Source of the DNA: an uncultured Selenomonas sp.
GTDB taxonomy: Bacteria; Bacillota; Negativicutes; Selenomonadales; Selenomonadaceae
NCBI GenBank assembly: GCA_945494195.1
Contig: CALYVJ010000007.1
Location: 1 to 16,892, forward strand
Reading direction: 5' to 3'
Length of the DNA: 16,892 nucleotides
How positions within the stretch are numbered: the first letter of the stretch is position 1; each line of letters begins with the position of its first letter. The notes under the pieces were generated by a model that worked only from the letters and a program-made list of their open reading frames with translations, was not told the DNA's origin and did not search any database. This document shows positions 7,257 to 14,780 of the stretch, piece by piece. Made by a program: the position numbers and the translations under genes.

Positions 7257-7620
7257 ACAATAGGTAGTGACCTCCAATTGCAAGCATCGTGGAATGATAA
7301 ATGCTTCGCAACCGTCCAGATGGAACCGGACTATGCCTTCTGGCAGAGGTGAAAAATACGGTAGGTAGTACGAATACCTTTGGTACAGGGAAGGTATTGC
7401 AGCTCAATATTATATCTGCGACGAGTTCTTCGGCAGAAAATAACGGGAAGTTTAAATGCCGTGCGCTGGCCGATGGCCTGTCACTCAATAATTACCAGCT
7501 GTTGAACGCTCTGGCCAGCAGTGGCATGAATACGCCAGTGCTATGAGTTTTGATGATATACTGACGATGTGGAATGACGAGAAATGATTCCTAAGCGTTG
7601 AGCAGTGGAAGGAATATAAT
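7220..7620 (+). pseudogene. Probable decayed gene after the HAD phosphatase
   Basis: A strong Shine-Dalgarno (GAGGAGG, 7206-7212) precedes an ATG at 7220 that opens a frame of only 15 codons (MSKMFWKSEPILDNR, stop 7265-7267). Protein-like blocks follow in changing frames: 7257-7349 (contains FATVQMEPDYAFWQ), 7348-7440 (EYLWYREGIAAQYYICDEFF, with an in-frame TAG at 7366), 7442-7546 (CRALADGLSLNNYQLLNAL), 7519-7584 (EYASAMSFDDILTMWNDEK), then after a TGA FLSVEQWKEYNKQAV up to the terminator. They run head to tail with little overlap, as expected of one ancestral gene of roughly 130-150 codons with several frameshifts and stops. I do not recognise the family. An 81-codon frame at 7301-7546 spans part of this but has no good ribosome binding site. 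Confidence 0.45.
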
Positions 7621-7682
7621 AAACAGGCTGTGAAGACCTTGTACCAAATGTTGGTAGAGCGAGGTTTTCACAGCCTGTTTTT
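7621..7682. terminator. Long hairpin terminator, probably for the M24 peptidase gene
   Basis: AAACAGGCTGTGAAGACC (7621-7638) pairs with GGTTTTCACAGCCTGTTT (7663-7680), 18 bp with a single G-T wobble. Inside the loop a second hairpin forms: TACCAA (7642-7647) with TTGGTA (7651-7656). On the plus strand TTTTT follows (7678-7682). On the minus strand the hairpin begins just after the peptidase stop codon and is followed by TTTATTATATT. It probably ends the minus-strand gene and could work both ways. Confidence 0.75.
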
Positions 7683-8752
7683 CAGTGGGCGATTTTTTGT
7701 AGTTTTTTTTCGACGTGATTAAGGATTTCACAGCCGTCATCGGTGACGATAACGAGATCTTCAATGCGGACGCCGAAGCGGTCCGGCAGGTATACACCGG
7801 GTTCGATGGAAAAGACCATGCCGGGCACGGTCTTGTTTTCGTTGGTGGCACTGACATCGCCCTGCTCGTGGTCGGTTTGGCCGATGAAGTGGCCGAGACG
7901 GTGATTGAATTCTTTTTCGTAGCCATTTTCGGCCAGGAAATCTCGGGCGGCTGCATCGATGGCCGCTAAGGGAATGCCGGGGCGGATGATGGCTTCAGCT
8001 TTTTCGTTGGCCTGGCGGACAAGGTCGTGTACTTTGCTAAATTCTGAATCGGCAGGTTCGCCGATTACAAAGGTCCGCGTCATATCGGAGCAGTAGCCTT
8101 TATACACGCAGCCCATATCAATGAGGACGCATTCCCCTTCTTTTAAGGTGGTGTCATCTGGTTCGTGGTGCGGGTCGGCGGCATTGGCGCCAACGGAGAC
8201 AATGGTGGGAAAACTGGGCCCTGAGGCACCTTCGGCTAGGAAGGTTTTATCGATGAAGTCTGCCAGTTCTTTTTCGGTCATGCCAGCCTTCGCGTGGGCA
8301 AAGGCCTGAGTTATGACTTTGTCGTTGATGCGGGAGGCAATGCGCATAAGCGATAATTCTGTTTCATCTTTTATGGCCCGGCAGTCATCGACAGCTTTTG
8401 AAGCCAGGACAGGGGTGACGCCCGTCCGCTCCAGAAGTGGTATCAGGAAGCGGGCTGTGAAGGTTTTATCAATGCCGAGCTTTCCTTCTTGGACATGGGA
8501 TGCCAGCAGGGCAATCTGATCATCCATATCGCTGAAACGAACTTCGTTATAGCCCGTTTCTGCAACGGAGAAGAGATGGTTCAGGAAAAAAGTATGCTTT
8601 CCATCGCTGCGGATGAGGAAGGCGTAGAGCCGTTCGAAGGGTTCTACATAGATACCTGTGAGATAGCGGATACTCATCGGATCTGAGACGAGGAGCTGAG
8701 AAAGGCCCATGGATTCCATATTTTTGATGACGTATTTGATACGATGATTCAT
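7682..8752 (-). CDS. M24 family metallopeptidase (Xaa-Pro aminopeptidase/dipeptidase type)
   Basis: A 356-residue cytoplasmic enzyme expected to cleave peptides at an Xaa-Pro bond using two metal ions. Residues 1-125 are the creatinase-type N-terminal domain; 130-350 are the pita-bread catalytic domain. The five metal ligands are visible: Asp212 (LIDMG), Asp223 (CSDMTRT), His288 (HRLGHF), Glu317 (SIEPG) and Glu331 (RIEDL). His195 in DPHHEP and His295 in TDHE fit the conserved catalytic histidines. The usual GHGIGL around the histidine ligand is GHFIGQ here. The length fits the short bacterial PepQ/PepP-like group. An AAAGGA sequence lies about ten bases before the chosen ATG. The gene stands alone, with a promoter upstream (8787-8815) and a terminator next to the stop. 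Confidence 0.9.
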   Translation of the reverse strand: MNHRIKYVIKNMESMGLSQLLVSDPMSIRYLTGIYVEPFERLYAFLIRSDGKHTFFLNHLFSVAETGYNEVRFSDMDDQIALLASHVQEGKLGIDKTFTARFLIPLLERTGVTPVLASKAVDDCRAIKDETELSLMRIASRINDKVITQAFAHAKAGMTEKELADFIDKTFLAEGASGPSFPTIVSVGANAADPHHEPDDTTLKEGECVLIDMGCVYKGYCSDMTRTFVIGEPADSEFSKVHDLVRQANEKAEAIIRPGIPLAAIDAAARDFLAENGYEKEFNHRLGHFIGQTDHEQGDVSATNENKTVPGMVFSIEPGVYLPDRFGVRIEDLVIVTDDGCEILNHVEKKLQKIAH

Positions 8753-8786
8753 ACATTTATCGTCCTTTCGAATAAGATACAGTCTA

Positions 8787-8815
8787 ATTATACTACTTTG
8801 TCAATCTCGCGTCAT
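8787..8815 (-). promoter_or_regulatory. Probable promoter of the M24 peptidase gene
   Basis: On the minus strand ATGACG (8815-8810) and a perfect TATAAT (8792-8787) are 17 bases apart, 35 bases from the ATG. A full TTGACA also occurs at 8804-8799 but is only six bases from this TATAAT; with normal spacing it has no good -10 partner, so I prefer the first pair. Confidence 0.5.
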
Positions 8816-8877
8816 ATAGGGGGATCAAAGAGGGCCGGGTAAGATAAAAGAAAAGAAAGAATGTGTAATCGTGTAAC

Positions 8878-9110
8878 AAGGCAGGAGAAGAGCCTGCGGA
8901 TCTTATCTTGAAGGGCGGCCAGGTATTCGTGGGTTTTAATGGTGCATTCAAGCGGGGGGATATAGCCATTAGTCAGGGCTTTATCGCTGGGCTTGGCCAG
9001 TATTTCGGTCCCCATAAGGTCGATTGGCAGACCCTCGGTCATGACAGCCATAATCTCATCGTCATCGGTACGAATGATGATGACATGCAGGCAGCTTTGG
9101 GGGAAGGAGG
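8878..9110 (+). pseudogene. ade: Internally deleted adenine deaminase remnant
   Basis: One plus-strand frame reads EEPADLILKGGQVFVGF, then KRGDIAISQGFIAGLGQY and HKVDW (to 9030), the start of an adenine deaminase (amidohydrolase superfamily): the small beta-domain before the HxH metal motif. It then jumps straight to GHDSHNLIVIGTNDDDMQAA (from about 9037), which matches the signature early in the C-terminal domain of the same enzyme (normally AHDSHN..V.GTND.DM). The metal-binding barrel, some 330-350 residues in intact enzymes, is missing, and so is the rest of the C-terminus after GEGG. An in-frame TAA at 8866-8868 closes the 5' side; a short frame from an ATG at 8861 may be the original start, shifted by an indel. 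The product could not be active. An antisense frame (8812-9051) looks coding only as its shadow. Confidence 0.68.
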
Positions 9111-9137
9111 TATCCGGCCAGTTGGCCGGATATTTTT
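9111..9137 (+). terminator. Rho-independent terminator after the adenine deaminase remnant
   Basis: TATCCGGCCA (9111-9120) and TGGCCGGATA (9123-9132) form a perfect GC-rich stem, followed by TTTTT (9133-9137). It lies directly at the end of the deaminase remnant, so it is probably the original terminator of that gene brought closer by deletion. It would also insulate the ara operon from upstream transcription. Confidence 0.8.
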
Positions 9138-9204
9138 ATTCTTAATTATCAGAATATATGACACGTTCTTATAAATTTGTAACAAATAAAGAGCAATAAA
9201 AAAG

Positions 9205-9233
9205 TTGACAGAACGATATGCATGTGCTATATT
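9205..9233 (+). promoter_or_regulatory. Promoter of the arabinose operon
   Basis: TTGACA (9205-9210) and TATATT (9228-9233) are spaced by 17 bases, and TG at 9225-9226 gives an extended -10 (TGCTATATT). The leader to the araE ATG at 9302 is about 62 bases. Such a strong core promoter in a sugar operon suggests control by a repressor, and a dyad lies just downstream (9246-9259). Confidence 0.75.
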
Positions 9234-9245
9234 AAAAGCATGAAA

Positions 9246-9259
9246 TGTGCTCGAACACA
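9246..9259. promoter_or_regulatory. Dyad just after the araE promoter, possible LacI-family operator
   Basis: TGTGCTCGAACACA is an imperfect 14-bp dyad, symmetrical except for one pair, with a central CG as in LacI/GalR-family operators. It resembles a catabolite-responsive element (TGWNANCGNTNWCA) but differs from that consensus at positions 5 and 10. It lies at about +6 to +19, a blocking position. ATGTGCT occurs at 9222-9228 and again at 9245-9251, 23 bases apart. The regulator is unknown, and no regulator gene lies in the operon. Confidence 0.45.
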
Positions 9260-9301
9260 ATTTTAAGGATACCACTCAAAATCTATATGGAGGGATATGG
9301 A

Positions 9302-10723
9302 ATGAAAACAAGCACGAATAAAAGTGCAGGAAAGAAAATTTCTAGCAAGTTCATATATTTCTTTGGTTCCTTTGGAGGTATTTTATTCGGTTATGATATT
9401 GGCGTTATGACCGGTGCTCTTCCGTTCCTGCAAAACGATTGGGGACTGCAGGGCAATGCCAGTGTCATTGGCTGGATCACTTCCGCGGTTATGTTTGGTG
9501 CAATTTTTGGCGGTGCTTTGGCTGGTCAGCTTTCCGATCGTCTGGGCCGCCGCAAGATGATTTTGCTTTCGGCACTTATCTTTATTATCGGTTCGATTCT
9601 TTCGGGTATCGCACCGCAGGATGGTTCGCTTTATCTCATCGCTGTCCGCACGCTGTTGGGCTTGGCTGTTGGTGCTGCATCGGCATTGGTTCCGGCTTAT
9701 ATGTCGGAGATGGCGCCGGCCCGGTTGCGCGGACGCTTGTCCGGTATCAATCAGACCATGATTGTCTCTGGGATGCTTCTTTCTTATGTCGTTGACTATC
9801 TGCTCAAAGACATGCCGGAAATGATTGCTTGGCGTCTGATGCTGAGTTTGGCGGCTGTACCGGCTGTCATCCTTTTCTTCGGTGTTCTCCATCTTCCGGA
9901 ATCGCCGCGCTTCCTGGTTCGCGGCGGCAAGCTGGACGAGGCCCGTCAGGTGCTTTCCTGCATCCGTCCGGAGTCGGAAGTCGAAGCCGAGCTCATGGAT
10001 ATCCAGAATACTGCCCGCGATGAACAGCAGGCAAAGCAGTCTACGTCTCTTTCGACGCTGGTATCGGGCAAATATCGTTATCTGGTTACCGCTGGTGTTG
10101 GTGTGGCTGCCTTCCAGCAGTTCCAGGGCGCTAATGCGATTTTCTACTATATTCCGATGATTGTGGAACAGGCTACGGGCCAGGCTGCCAGCTCGCAGCT
10201 CATGTGGCCGATTATCCAGGGCATTATCCTGGTACTTGGTTCCTTGGTATTCCTCGGCATTGCCGATCGGTTCAACCGCCGCACGCTGCTAACGGTAGGC
10301 GGCACGGTTATGGGGCTTTCCTTTATTCTTCCGGCAGTTCTTAACAGCCTGATTCCGGGGATGGACCCCATGATGATTGTCTTCTTCCTTTGCATCTATG
10401 TTGCCTTTTATTCTTTTACCTGGGCACCGCTTACGTGGGTTATTGTCGGTGAGATTTTCCCGCTGGCAATCCGCGGCCGTGCTTCTGGTGTCGCTTCTTC
10501 GTTCAACTGGATTGGTTCTTTCCTGGTCGGTTTGTTATTCCCGATTATGACGGCAACGATTTCCCAGGCAGCAGTATTCGCTATCTTCGGTGTTATCTGC
10601 CTGCTAGGCGTAGCCTTCATCCGCAACTGCGTGCCGGAGACGCGCGGTCATACGCTGGAGGAAATTGAGGCCGCTGGTATTCGTCAAGACGAAGCAAAAG
10701 GCAAAACAGCAATGACGCATTGA
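9302..10723 (+). CDS. araE: Sugar:proton symporter of the MFS sugar porter family, probable L-arabinose transporter
   Basis: A 473-residue inner-membrane protein with about 12 hydrophobic helices. GGAGG (9290-9294) precedes the ATG at 9302, so an upstream in-frame ATG at 9245 is not used. Sugar porter motifs are present: GYDIGVMTGAL in helix 1, DRLGRRK in the loop after helix 2, GRLSGINQ after helix 4, PESPRFLV at the end of the first half, and PETRGHTLEEIE at the C-terminus. This family includes AraE, XylE and GalP. Position as first gene of an araB-araD-araA operon makes L-arabinose the likely substrate, but xylose or galactose cannot be excluded from sequence. A hydrophilic loop (about residues 225-255) divides the halves. 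araB starts 34 bases downstream. Confidence 0.88.
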   Translation: MKTSTNKSAGKKISSKFIYFFGSFGGILFGYDIGVMTGALPFLQNDWGLQGNASVIGWITSAVMFGAIFGGALAGQLSDRLGRRKMILLSALIFIIGSILSGIAPQDGSLYLIAVRTLLGLAVGAASALVPAYMSEMAPARLRGRLSGINQTMIVSGMLLSYVVDYLLKDMPEMIAWRLMLSLAAVPAVILFFGVLHLPESPRFLVRGGKLDEARQVLSCIRPESEVEAELMDIQNTARDEQQAKQSTSLSTLVSGKYRYLVTAGVGVAAFQQFQGANAIFYYIPMIVEQATGQAASSQLMWPIIQGIILVLGSLVFLGIADRFNRRTLLTVGGTVMGLSFILPAVLNSLIPGMDPMMIVFFLCIYVAFYSFTWAPLTWVIVGEIFPLAIRGRASGVASSFNWIGSFLVGLLFPIMTATISQAAVFAIFGVICLLGVAFIRNCVPETRGHTLEEIEAAGIRQDEAKGKTAMTH

Positions 10724-10757
10724 TTTATTTACCTGGCTACGAGGGGAGAGTTCGCTG

Positions 10758-12368
10758 ATGGAACTTATGAAAAATGCAGCCAGTATTGAGAATGGTGAGA
10801 CGGCCCTGGGCATTGAACTGGGATCCACCAGAATCAAAACTGTGCTCGTAAACAGAAATTGTGAAACGCTGGCTTCCGCAAGTTATGAATGGGAAAATCA
10901 GCTCGAGAACGGCATCTGGACGTATGATTTGGATCGGGCTTGGGCGGGCATTCAGACCTGCTTCACTCAGGTGGCCGCTGATGTGCGCAGCCGCTATCAT
11001 GTGCCGTTTACGAAGATTGGTGCCATTGGTGTCAGTGCTATGATGCATGGCTACCTGCCCTTTGACAAGGACGGCAAGCAGCTGGCAGGGTTCCGTACCT
11101 GGCGCAACAACATCACAGGCGAGGCTGCCGATGCGCTGACGAAGGAGTTTTCCTTTAATATCCCGCAGCGCTGGAGCATTGCTCACCTGTATCAGGCAAT
11201 CCGCAATAAAGAAGAGCATGTCAAAGACATTGCTTTCCTGACGACGTTGGCAGGTTATGTTCATTGGAAGCTGTCGGGCGAAAAAGTCTTGGGGATCGGG
11301 GATGCCTCGGGCATGTTCCCCATTGACAGTGCAACGGGGGATTACGAGGAAGGCATGCTGGCAAAATTTGCGGCGCTGGATGATGTGAAGCCCTTTGCTT
11401 GGTCGCTTAAAGAGATTCTGCCGCAGGTCCTTTCGGCTGGTGAAAAGGCCGGTGTCCTTACGCCGGAGGGAGCAAAGCTTCTGGATCCGTCGGGCAAACT
11501 CGAATGGGGAAGCCTCATGGCTCCGCCAGAGGGCGATGCGGGAACCGGCATGGTCGGTACCAACAGCGTTCGCAAACGCACGGGCAATATCTCAGTAGGT
11601 ACCTCGGCTTTCTCGATGAATGTTCTCGATGCACCGCTGAAGGAAGTCCATCAGGATATCGATATGGTAACGACGCCGGATGGCGCTCCCGTAGCCATGG
11701 TTCATACCAATAACTGTTCCTCTGACCTCAATGCTTGGGTTTCCCTGTTCGGGGAATTTGCCGAGGCTATGGGGCACGGGTTAAAGCCGGATAAACTTTA
11801 CGGACTGCTCTTTAACCAGACTCGCCTGGCAGATAAGGATGCTGGCGGGCTGCTCAATTACAGCTGCCTCTCCGGTGAGAATATCACGCGGGTGGAGCAG
11901 GGACGTCCGCTCTTTATGCGCACGCCGCACAGCCATATGAATCTGGCAAACTTCATGCTGTCCCAGCTTTATGCAGCCTTTGCACCGCTGAAAATCGGCA
12001 TGGATATCCTCGTCCGCGAGGAAGGCGTCAAGACGGATGTGATGATTGCCCAGGGCGGTTTGTTCCAGACTCCGGTCATCGGCCAGCAGGTTTTGGCGGA
12101 TGCGCTGAACATCCCGATTACGGTTATGGAAACGGCGGGAGAAGGCGGCCCATGGGGCATGGCAGTCCTGGCTGTATTTGCCAAATGGGGCATGCCGGAG
12201 GAGACGTTGGCAGACTTCCTCGACACCCATGTTTTCCGCAATCCGGAGAGCACGACGCTTACGCCGAATGCGCAGGGCGTCGCTGGCTGCCAGCAGTTTA
12301 TCAAAGCATATCGCGCCGGTCTTGCCGTTGAGAAGGAAGCCGGTACGGCGGTTCAGGAAACGGCTTGA
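10758..12368 (+). CDS. araB: FGGY-family carbohydrate kinase, probable L-ribulokinase
   Basis: A 536-residue kinase expected to phosphorylate L-ribulose to L-ribulose 5-phosphate with ATP. The N-terminus has the actin-like phosphate loop (ALGIELGSTRIKTVLV, residues 16-31) and the middle has TWRNNITGEAA of FGGY N-domains. The C-terminal domain has ISVGTSAFSMN and GEGGPWGMAVLA, the adenosine/phosphate-binding segments. Its sequence style differs from E. coli AraB and is more like FGGY kinases of Clostridia and Bacteroidetes that sit next to araA/araD; function here rests mainly on context. A GGGGAGAG site lies before the ATG. A second ATG at 10767 is possible but farther from that site. It is followed after 37 bases by araD. 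Confidence 0.85.
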   Translation: MELMKNAASIENGETALGIELGSTRIKTVLVNRNCETLASASYEWENQLENGIWTYDLDRAWAGIQTCFTQVAADVRSRYHVPFTKIGAIGVSAMMHGYLPFDKDGKQLAGFRTWRNNITGEAADALTKEFSFNIPQRWSIAHLYQAIRNKEEHVKDIAFLTTLAGYVHWKLSGEKVLGIGDASGMFPIDSATGDYEEGMLAKFAALDDVKPFAWSLKEILPQVLSAGEKAGVLTPEGAKLLDPSGKLEWGSLMAPPEGDAGTGMVGTNSVRKRTGNISVGTSAFSMNVLDAPLKEVHQDIDMVTTPDGAPVAMVHTNNCSSDLNAWVSLFGEFAEAMGHGLKPDKLYGLLFNQTRLADKDAGGLLNYSCLSGENITRVEQGRPLFMRTPHSHMNLANFMLSQLYAAFAPLKIGMDILVREEGVKTDVMIAQGGLFQTPVIGQQVLADALNIPITVMETAGEGGPWGMAVLAVFAKWGMPEETLADFLDTHVFRNPESTTLTPNAQGVAGCQQFIKAYRAGLAVEKEAGTAVQETA

Positions 12369-12405
12369 ACTTTATAAGGTATCTCAGTAAGAAAGGATTT
12401 TGGTC

Positions 12406-13134
12406 ATGTTAGAAGCGTTGAAACAAGAGGTCTATGAAGCAAATATGATGCTGCCGAAACTCGGCATCGTGACTTTTACCTGGGGAAATGTCTCCGGTAT
12501 TGACCGCAAGCAGGGCCTCTTTGTCATCAAACCATCAGGGGTTCCCTACGAGGACTTGAAACCGGAGGACATGGTGGTTGTCGATATGAACGGTCATGTG
12601 GTGGAGGGCGATATGAATCCGTCCAGCGATACGATGACGCACCTGGTTCTTTACAAGGAATTTCCGACGATCGGAGCCGTGGTTCACACGCATTCTTCCT
12701 GGGCGGTTTCCTTTGCCGAAGCAGGACTTCCGCTGGAAGCCCTCGGAACGACTCATGCAGATACATTCTTTGGTGATGTACCGGTGACTGAGGCTTTGAC
12801 GAAAGAAGAAATTGCGTCGGATTATGAGGAAAATACGGGCCATGTCATTGTCCGTACGTTCAAAGACCAGGGCATCGACCCTGAGGCAGTTCCGGCGGTG
12901 CTGGTCAAGCAGCATGGTCCCTTTACCTGGGGGCCAAATCCGAAAAAGGCCGTGGAGACGGCCAAAATCCTTGATGTGGTAGCCGAGATGAATTACCATG
13001 CCCTGCAGCTTACGCGGGGCGATATCCGGGTGCCGCAGTACCTCTTGGATAAACATTATTATCGCAAACATGGTGCCAATGCCTACTATGGACAGAATAA
13101 TGCCAAGTCCAATAGCGGTGCAACGCATCGTTGA
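12406..13134 (+). CDS. araD: L-ribulose-5-phosphate 4-epimerase
   Basis: A 242-residue class II aldolase-fold enzyme converting L-ribulose 5-phosphate to D-xylulose 5-phosphate. Family motifs are clear: TWGNVSG near residue 28, KPSGVPYEDL, SSDTMTHLVLY, the zinc-ligand pair VHTHS, GTTHADTFFGDVPVT, and the third zinc histidine in KQHGPFTWG. The length is close to E. coli AraD (231). The start at 12406 follows AAAGGA (12392-12397); an in-frame TTG six bases earlier is not required. Related family members (UlaF, SgbE) act on other pentulose phosphates, but the araA/araB neighbours settle the assignment. Confidence 0.94.
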   Translation: MLEALKQEVYEANMMLPKLGIVTFTWGNVSGIDRKQGLFVIKPSGVPYEDLKPEDMVVVDMNGHVVEGDMNPSSDTMTHLVLYKEFPTIGAVVHTHSSWAVSFAEAGLPLEALGTTHADTFFGDVPVTEALTKEEIASDYEENTGHVIVRTFKDQGIDPEAVPAVLVKQHGPFTWGPNPKKAVETAKILDVVAEMNYHALQLTRGDIRVPQYLLDKHYYRKHGANAYYGQNNAKSNSGATHR

Positions 13135-13183
13135 ATAGTCGCAATGACGAGCATCTATCTATAAACGGAAGGGAAGCGTTATC

Positions 13184-14608
13184 ATGTTAGAGACGAAGAA
13201 TTATGAGTTTTGGTTTGTTGCCGGCAGCCAGTTCCTTTATGGTGAGGAGACGTTAAAAGAAGTTGCCCGCGATGTGGAAGATATGACGGAAAAGCTCAAT
13301 GCCAGCGGTAAGCTGCCGTATAAAGTGGTTTGCAAGGGCGTTATGACGACGGCTGAGGGCATCACGAACTTCATGAAGGAAGTCAATTATCATGATGAAG
13401 TTGCTGGTGTAATCACCTGGATGCATACCTTCTCTCCGGCTAAAAACTGGATTCGCGGCACGAAGCTCCTGCAGAAACCGCTGCTGCATCTGGCTACGCA
13501 GTATCTCAACAACATTCCGTATGATACGATTGATTTTGACTACATGAACCTCAACCAGAGTGCGCATGGTGACCGCGAGTATGGGTATCTGAACTCCCGT
13601 CTCGGCATCAACAACAAGATTGTCTATGGCTACTGGGGCGATGAAGAAGTCCAGCAGGAAATTGCGGACTGGCAGGATGTAGCCGTTGCTTACAATGAGA
13701 GCTTTAACATCCGCGTCTGCCGTTTCGGCGATACGATGCGTGACGTCGCTGTTACCGAAGGCGATAAAGTCGAGGCTCAGATCCAGCTGGGGTGGACCGT
13801 TGATTACTGGCCGGTGGGCGAGCTGGTCGATGTCATCGATGCCATTGATGAGAAAGATGTTGATACGGAATATGCAAAACTGCAGCAGAACTACACCCTC
13901 AATATCCAGCATAACAGCGCCGAGAAGTTCGAGGAGTCGGTTCGCTATCAGCTGCGCGAATACCTTGGCATCAAGAAATTCCTCGATGACAAGGGCTACA
14001 ATGCCTTCTGCACGAACTTCCAGGATCTCAAGGGCCTCAAACAGCTGCCGGGCCTGGCTGCTCAGCTGCTGATGCGTGACGGCTATGGCTTTGCTGCTGA
14101 GGGCGATTGGAAACACGCCGCACTCACGCGCCTGCTGAAGATCCTTTCCCATAATGACCGCACGGTCTTCATGGAAGATTACACGCTCGACCTGCGCAAA
14201 GGCCATGAGGCTATTCTCGGTGCGCATATGCTCGAGGTTGACCCGACGATTGCCAGCGACAAACCGCGGGTTGAGGTTCATCCGTTGGATATCGGCGATA
14301 AGGAAGACCCGGCTCGTCTCGTATTCACGGGCGCTGATGGCGATGGCATCGATGTGACGATTGCGGACTTCCGCGATGGATTCCGCATCATCAGCTATCC
14401 GGTTGAGTGCCGCAAGGCTGAGGCTGAAACGCCGCATCTGCCGGTGGCTAAACAGCTCTGGACGCCGAAAGTCGGCCTCAAAGAAGGCGCAACGCAGTGG
14501 ATTAAAGCTGGTGGCGGACATCATACCGTCCTGAGCTTTACGATTAAAGAATCCCAGATTCACGACTTGGCCATGATGTTTGGTACGGATCTCGTTGAAA
14601 TCTGTTGA
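13184..14608 (+). CDS. araA: L-arabinose isomerase
   Basis: A 474-residue cytoplasmic enzyme that isomerises L-arabinose to L-ribulose with a divalent metal, usually manganese. The four active-site residues known from E. coli AraA are in place: Glu306 (FAAEGDWK), Glu331 (FMEDYTL), His348 (GAHMLEV) and His447 (GGGHHTVLS). The N-terminus ([12 protein letters not shown]) and [14 protein letters not shown] are also typical. Length is close to the family norm of about 500. AAGGGA (13169-13174) precedes the ATG. It is the last gene of the operon, 49 bases after araD, and a terminator follows 33 bases after the stop. Confidence 0.96.
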   Translation: MLETKNYEFWFVAGSQFLYGEETLKEVARDVEDMTEKLNASGKLPYKVVCKGVMTTAEGITNFMKEVNYHDEVAGVITWMHTFSPAKNWIRGTKLLQKPLLHLATQYLNNIPYDTIDFDYMNLNQSAHGDREYGYLNSRLGINNKIVYGYWGDEEVQQEIADWQDVAVAYNESFNIRVCRFGDTMRDVAVTEGDKVEAQIQLGWTVDYWPVGELVDVIDAIDEKDVDTEYAKLQQNYTLNIQHNSAEKFEESVRYQLREYLGIKKFLDDKGYNAFCTNFQDLKGLKQLPGLAAQLLMRDGYGFAAEGDWKHAALTRLLKILSHNDRTVFMEDYTLDLRKGHEAILGAHMLEVDPTIASDKPRVEVHPLDIGDKEDPARLVFTGADGDGIDVTIADFRDGFRIISYPVECRKAEAETPHLPVAKQLWTPKVGLKEGATQWIKAGGGHHTVLSFTIKESQIHDLAMMFGTDLVEIC

Positions 14609-14641
14609 TTACCCTAAAACTTTCCTAAGTTCCCCTGAGGA

Positions 14642-14672
14642 GGGCCGTTGGTATAAACCAGCGGCCCTTTTT
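14642..14672 (+). terminator. Rho-independent terminator of the arabinose operon
   Basis: GGGCCGTTGGT (14642-14652) pairs with ACCAGCGGCCC (14657-14667) over 11 bp with one wobble and an ATAA loop, followed by TTTTT (14668-14672). It closes the ara operon. Confidence 0.88.
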
Positions 14673-14731
14673 GCGTTAGAGGAGACTCATCGCCGCCGCT
14701 GGGGGCTGAGTTCCTATAGTGATTCAATAAG

Positions 14732-14769
14732 AAAAAGGCCTTTGCAGGTGGGGGATTGCAAAGGCCTTT
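14732..14769 (-). terminator. Rho-independent terminator of the SLH porin gene
   Basis: On the minus strand AAAGGCCTTTGCA (14769-14757) pairs perfectly with TGCAAAGGCCTTT (14746-14734), 13 bp with a ten-base loop, and Ts run to 14732. It lies 11 bases after the porin stop codon and faces the ara terminator. Confidence 0.88.
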
Positions 14770-14780
14770 GGGTTAGGGGA

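Noticed and set aside
7274..7314. Inverted repeat TTGCAAGCAT...ATGCTTCGCAA as a terminator of the HAD gene
   Set aside because: The stem is bulged and no T-run follows.
8812..9051. Minus-strand frame of 79 codons with quite protein-like sequence
   Set aside because: The plus strand carries two separate adenine deaminase signatures in one frame here, which explains the coding character; the minus frame matches nothing I know.
13253..14563. A 436-codon antisense frame across araA
   Set aside because: araA has all active-site residues on the plus strand; the antisense frame shows no family features.
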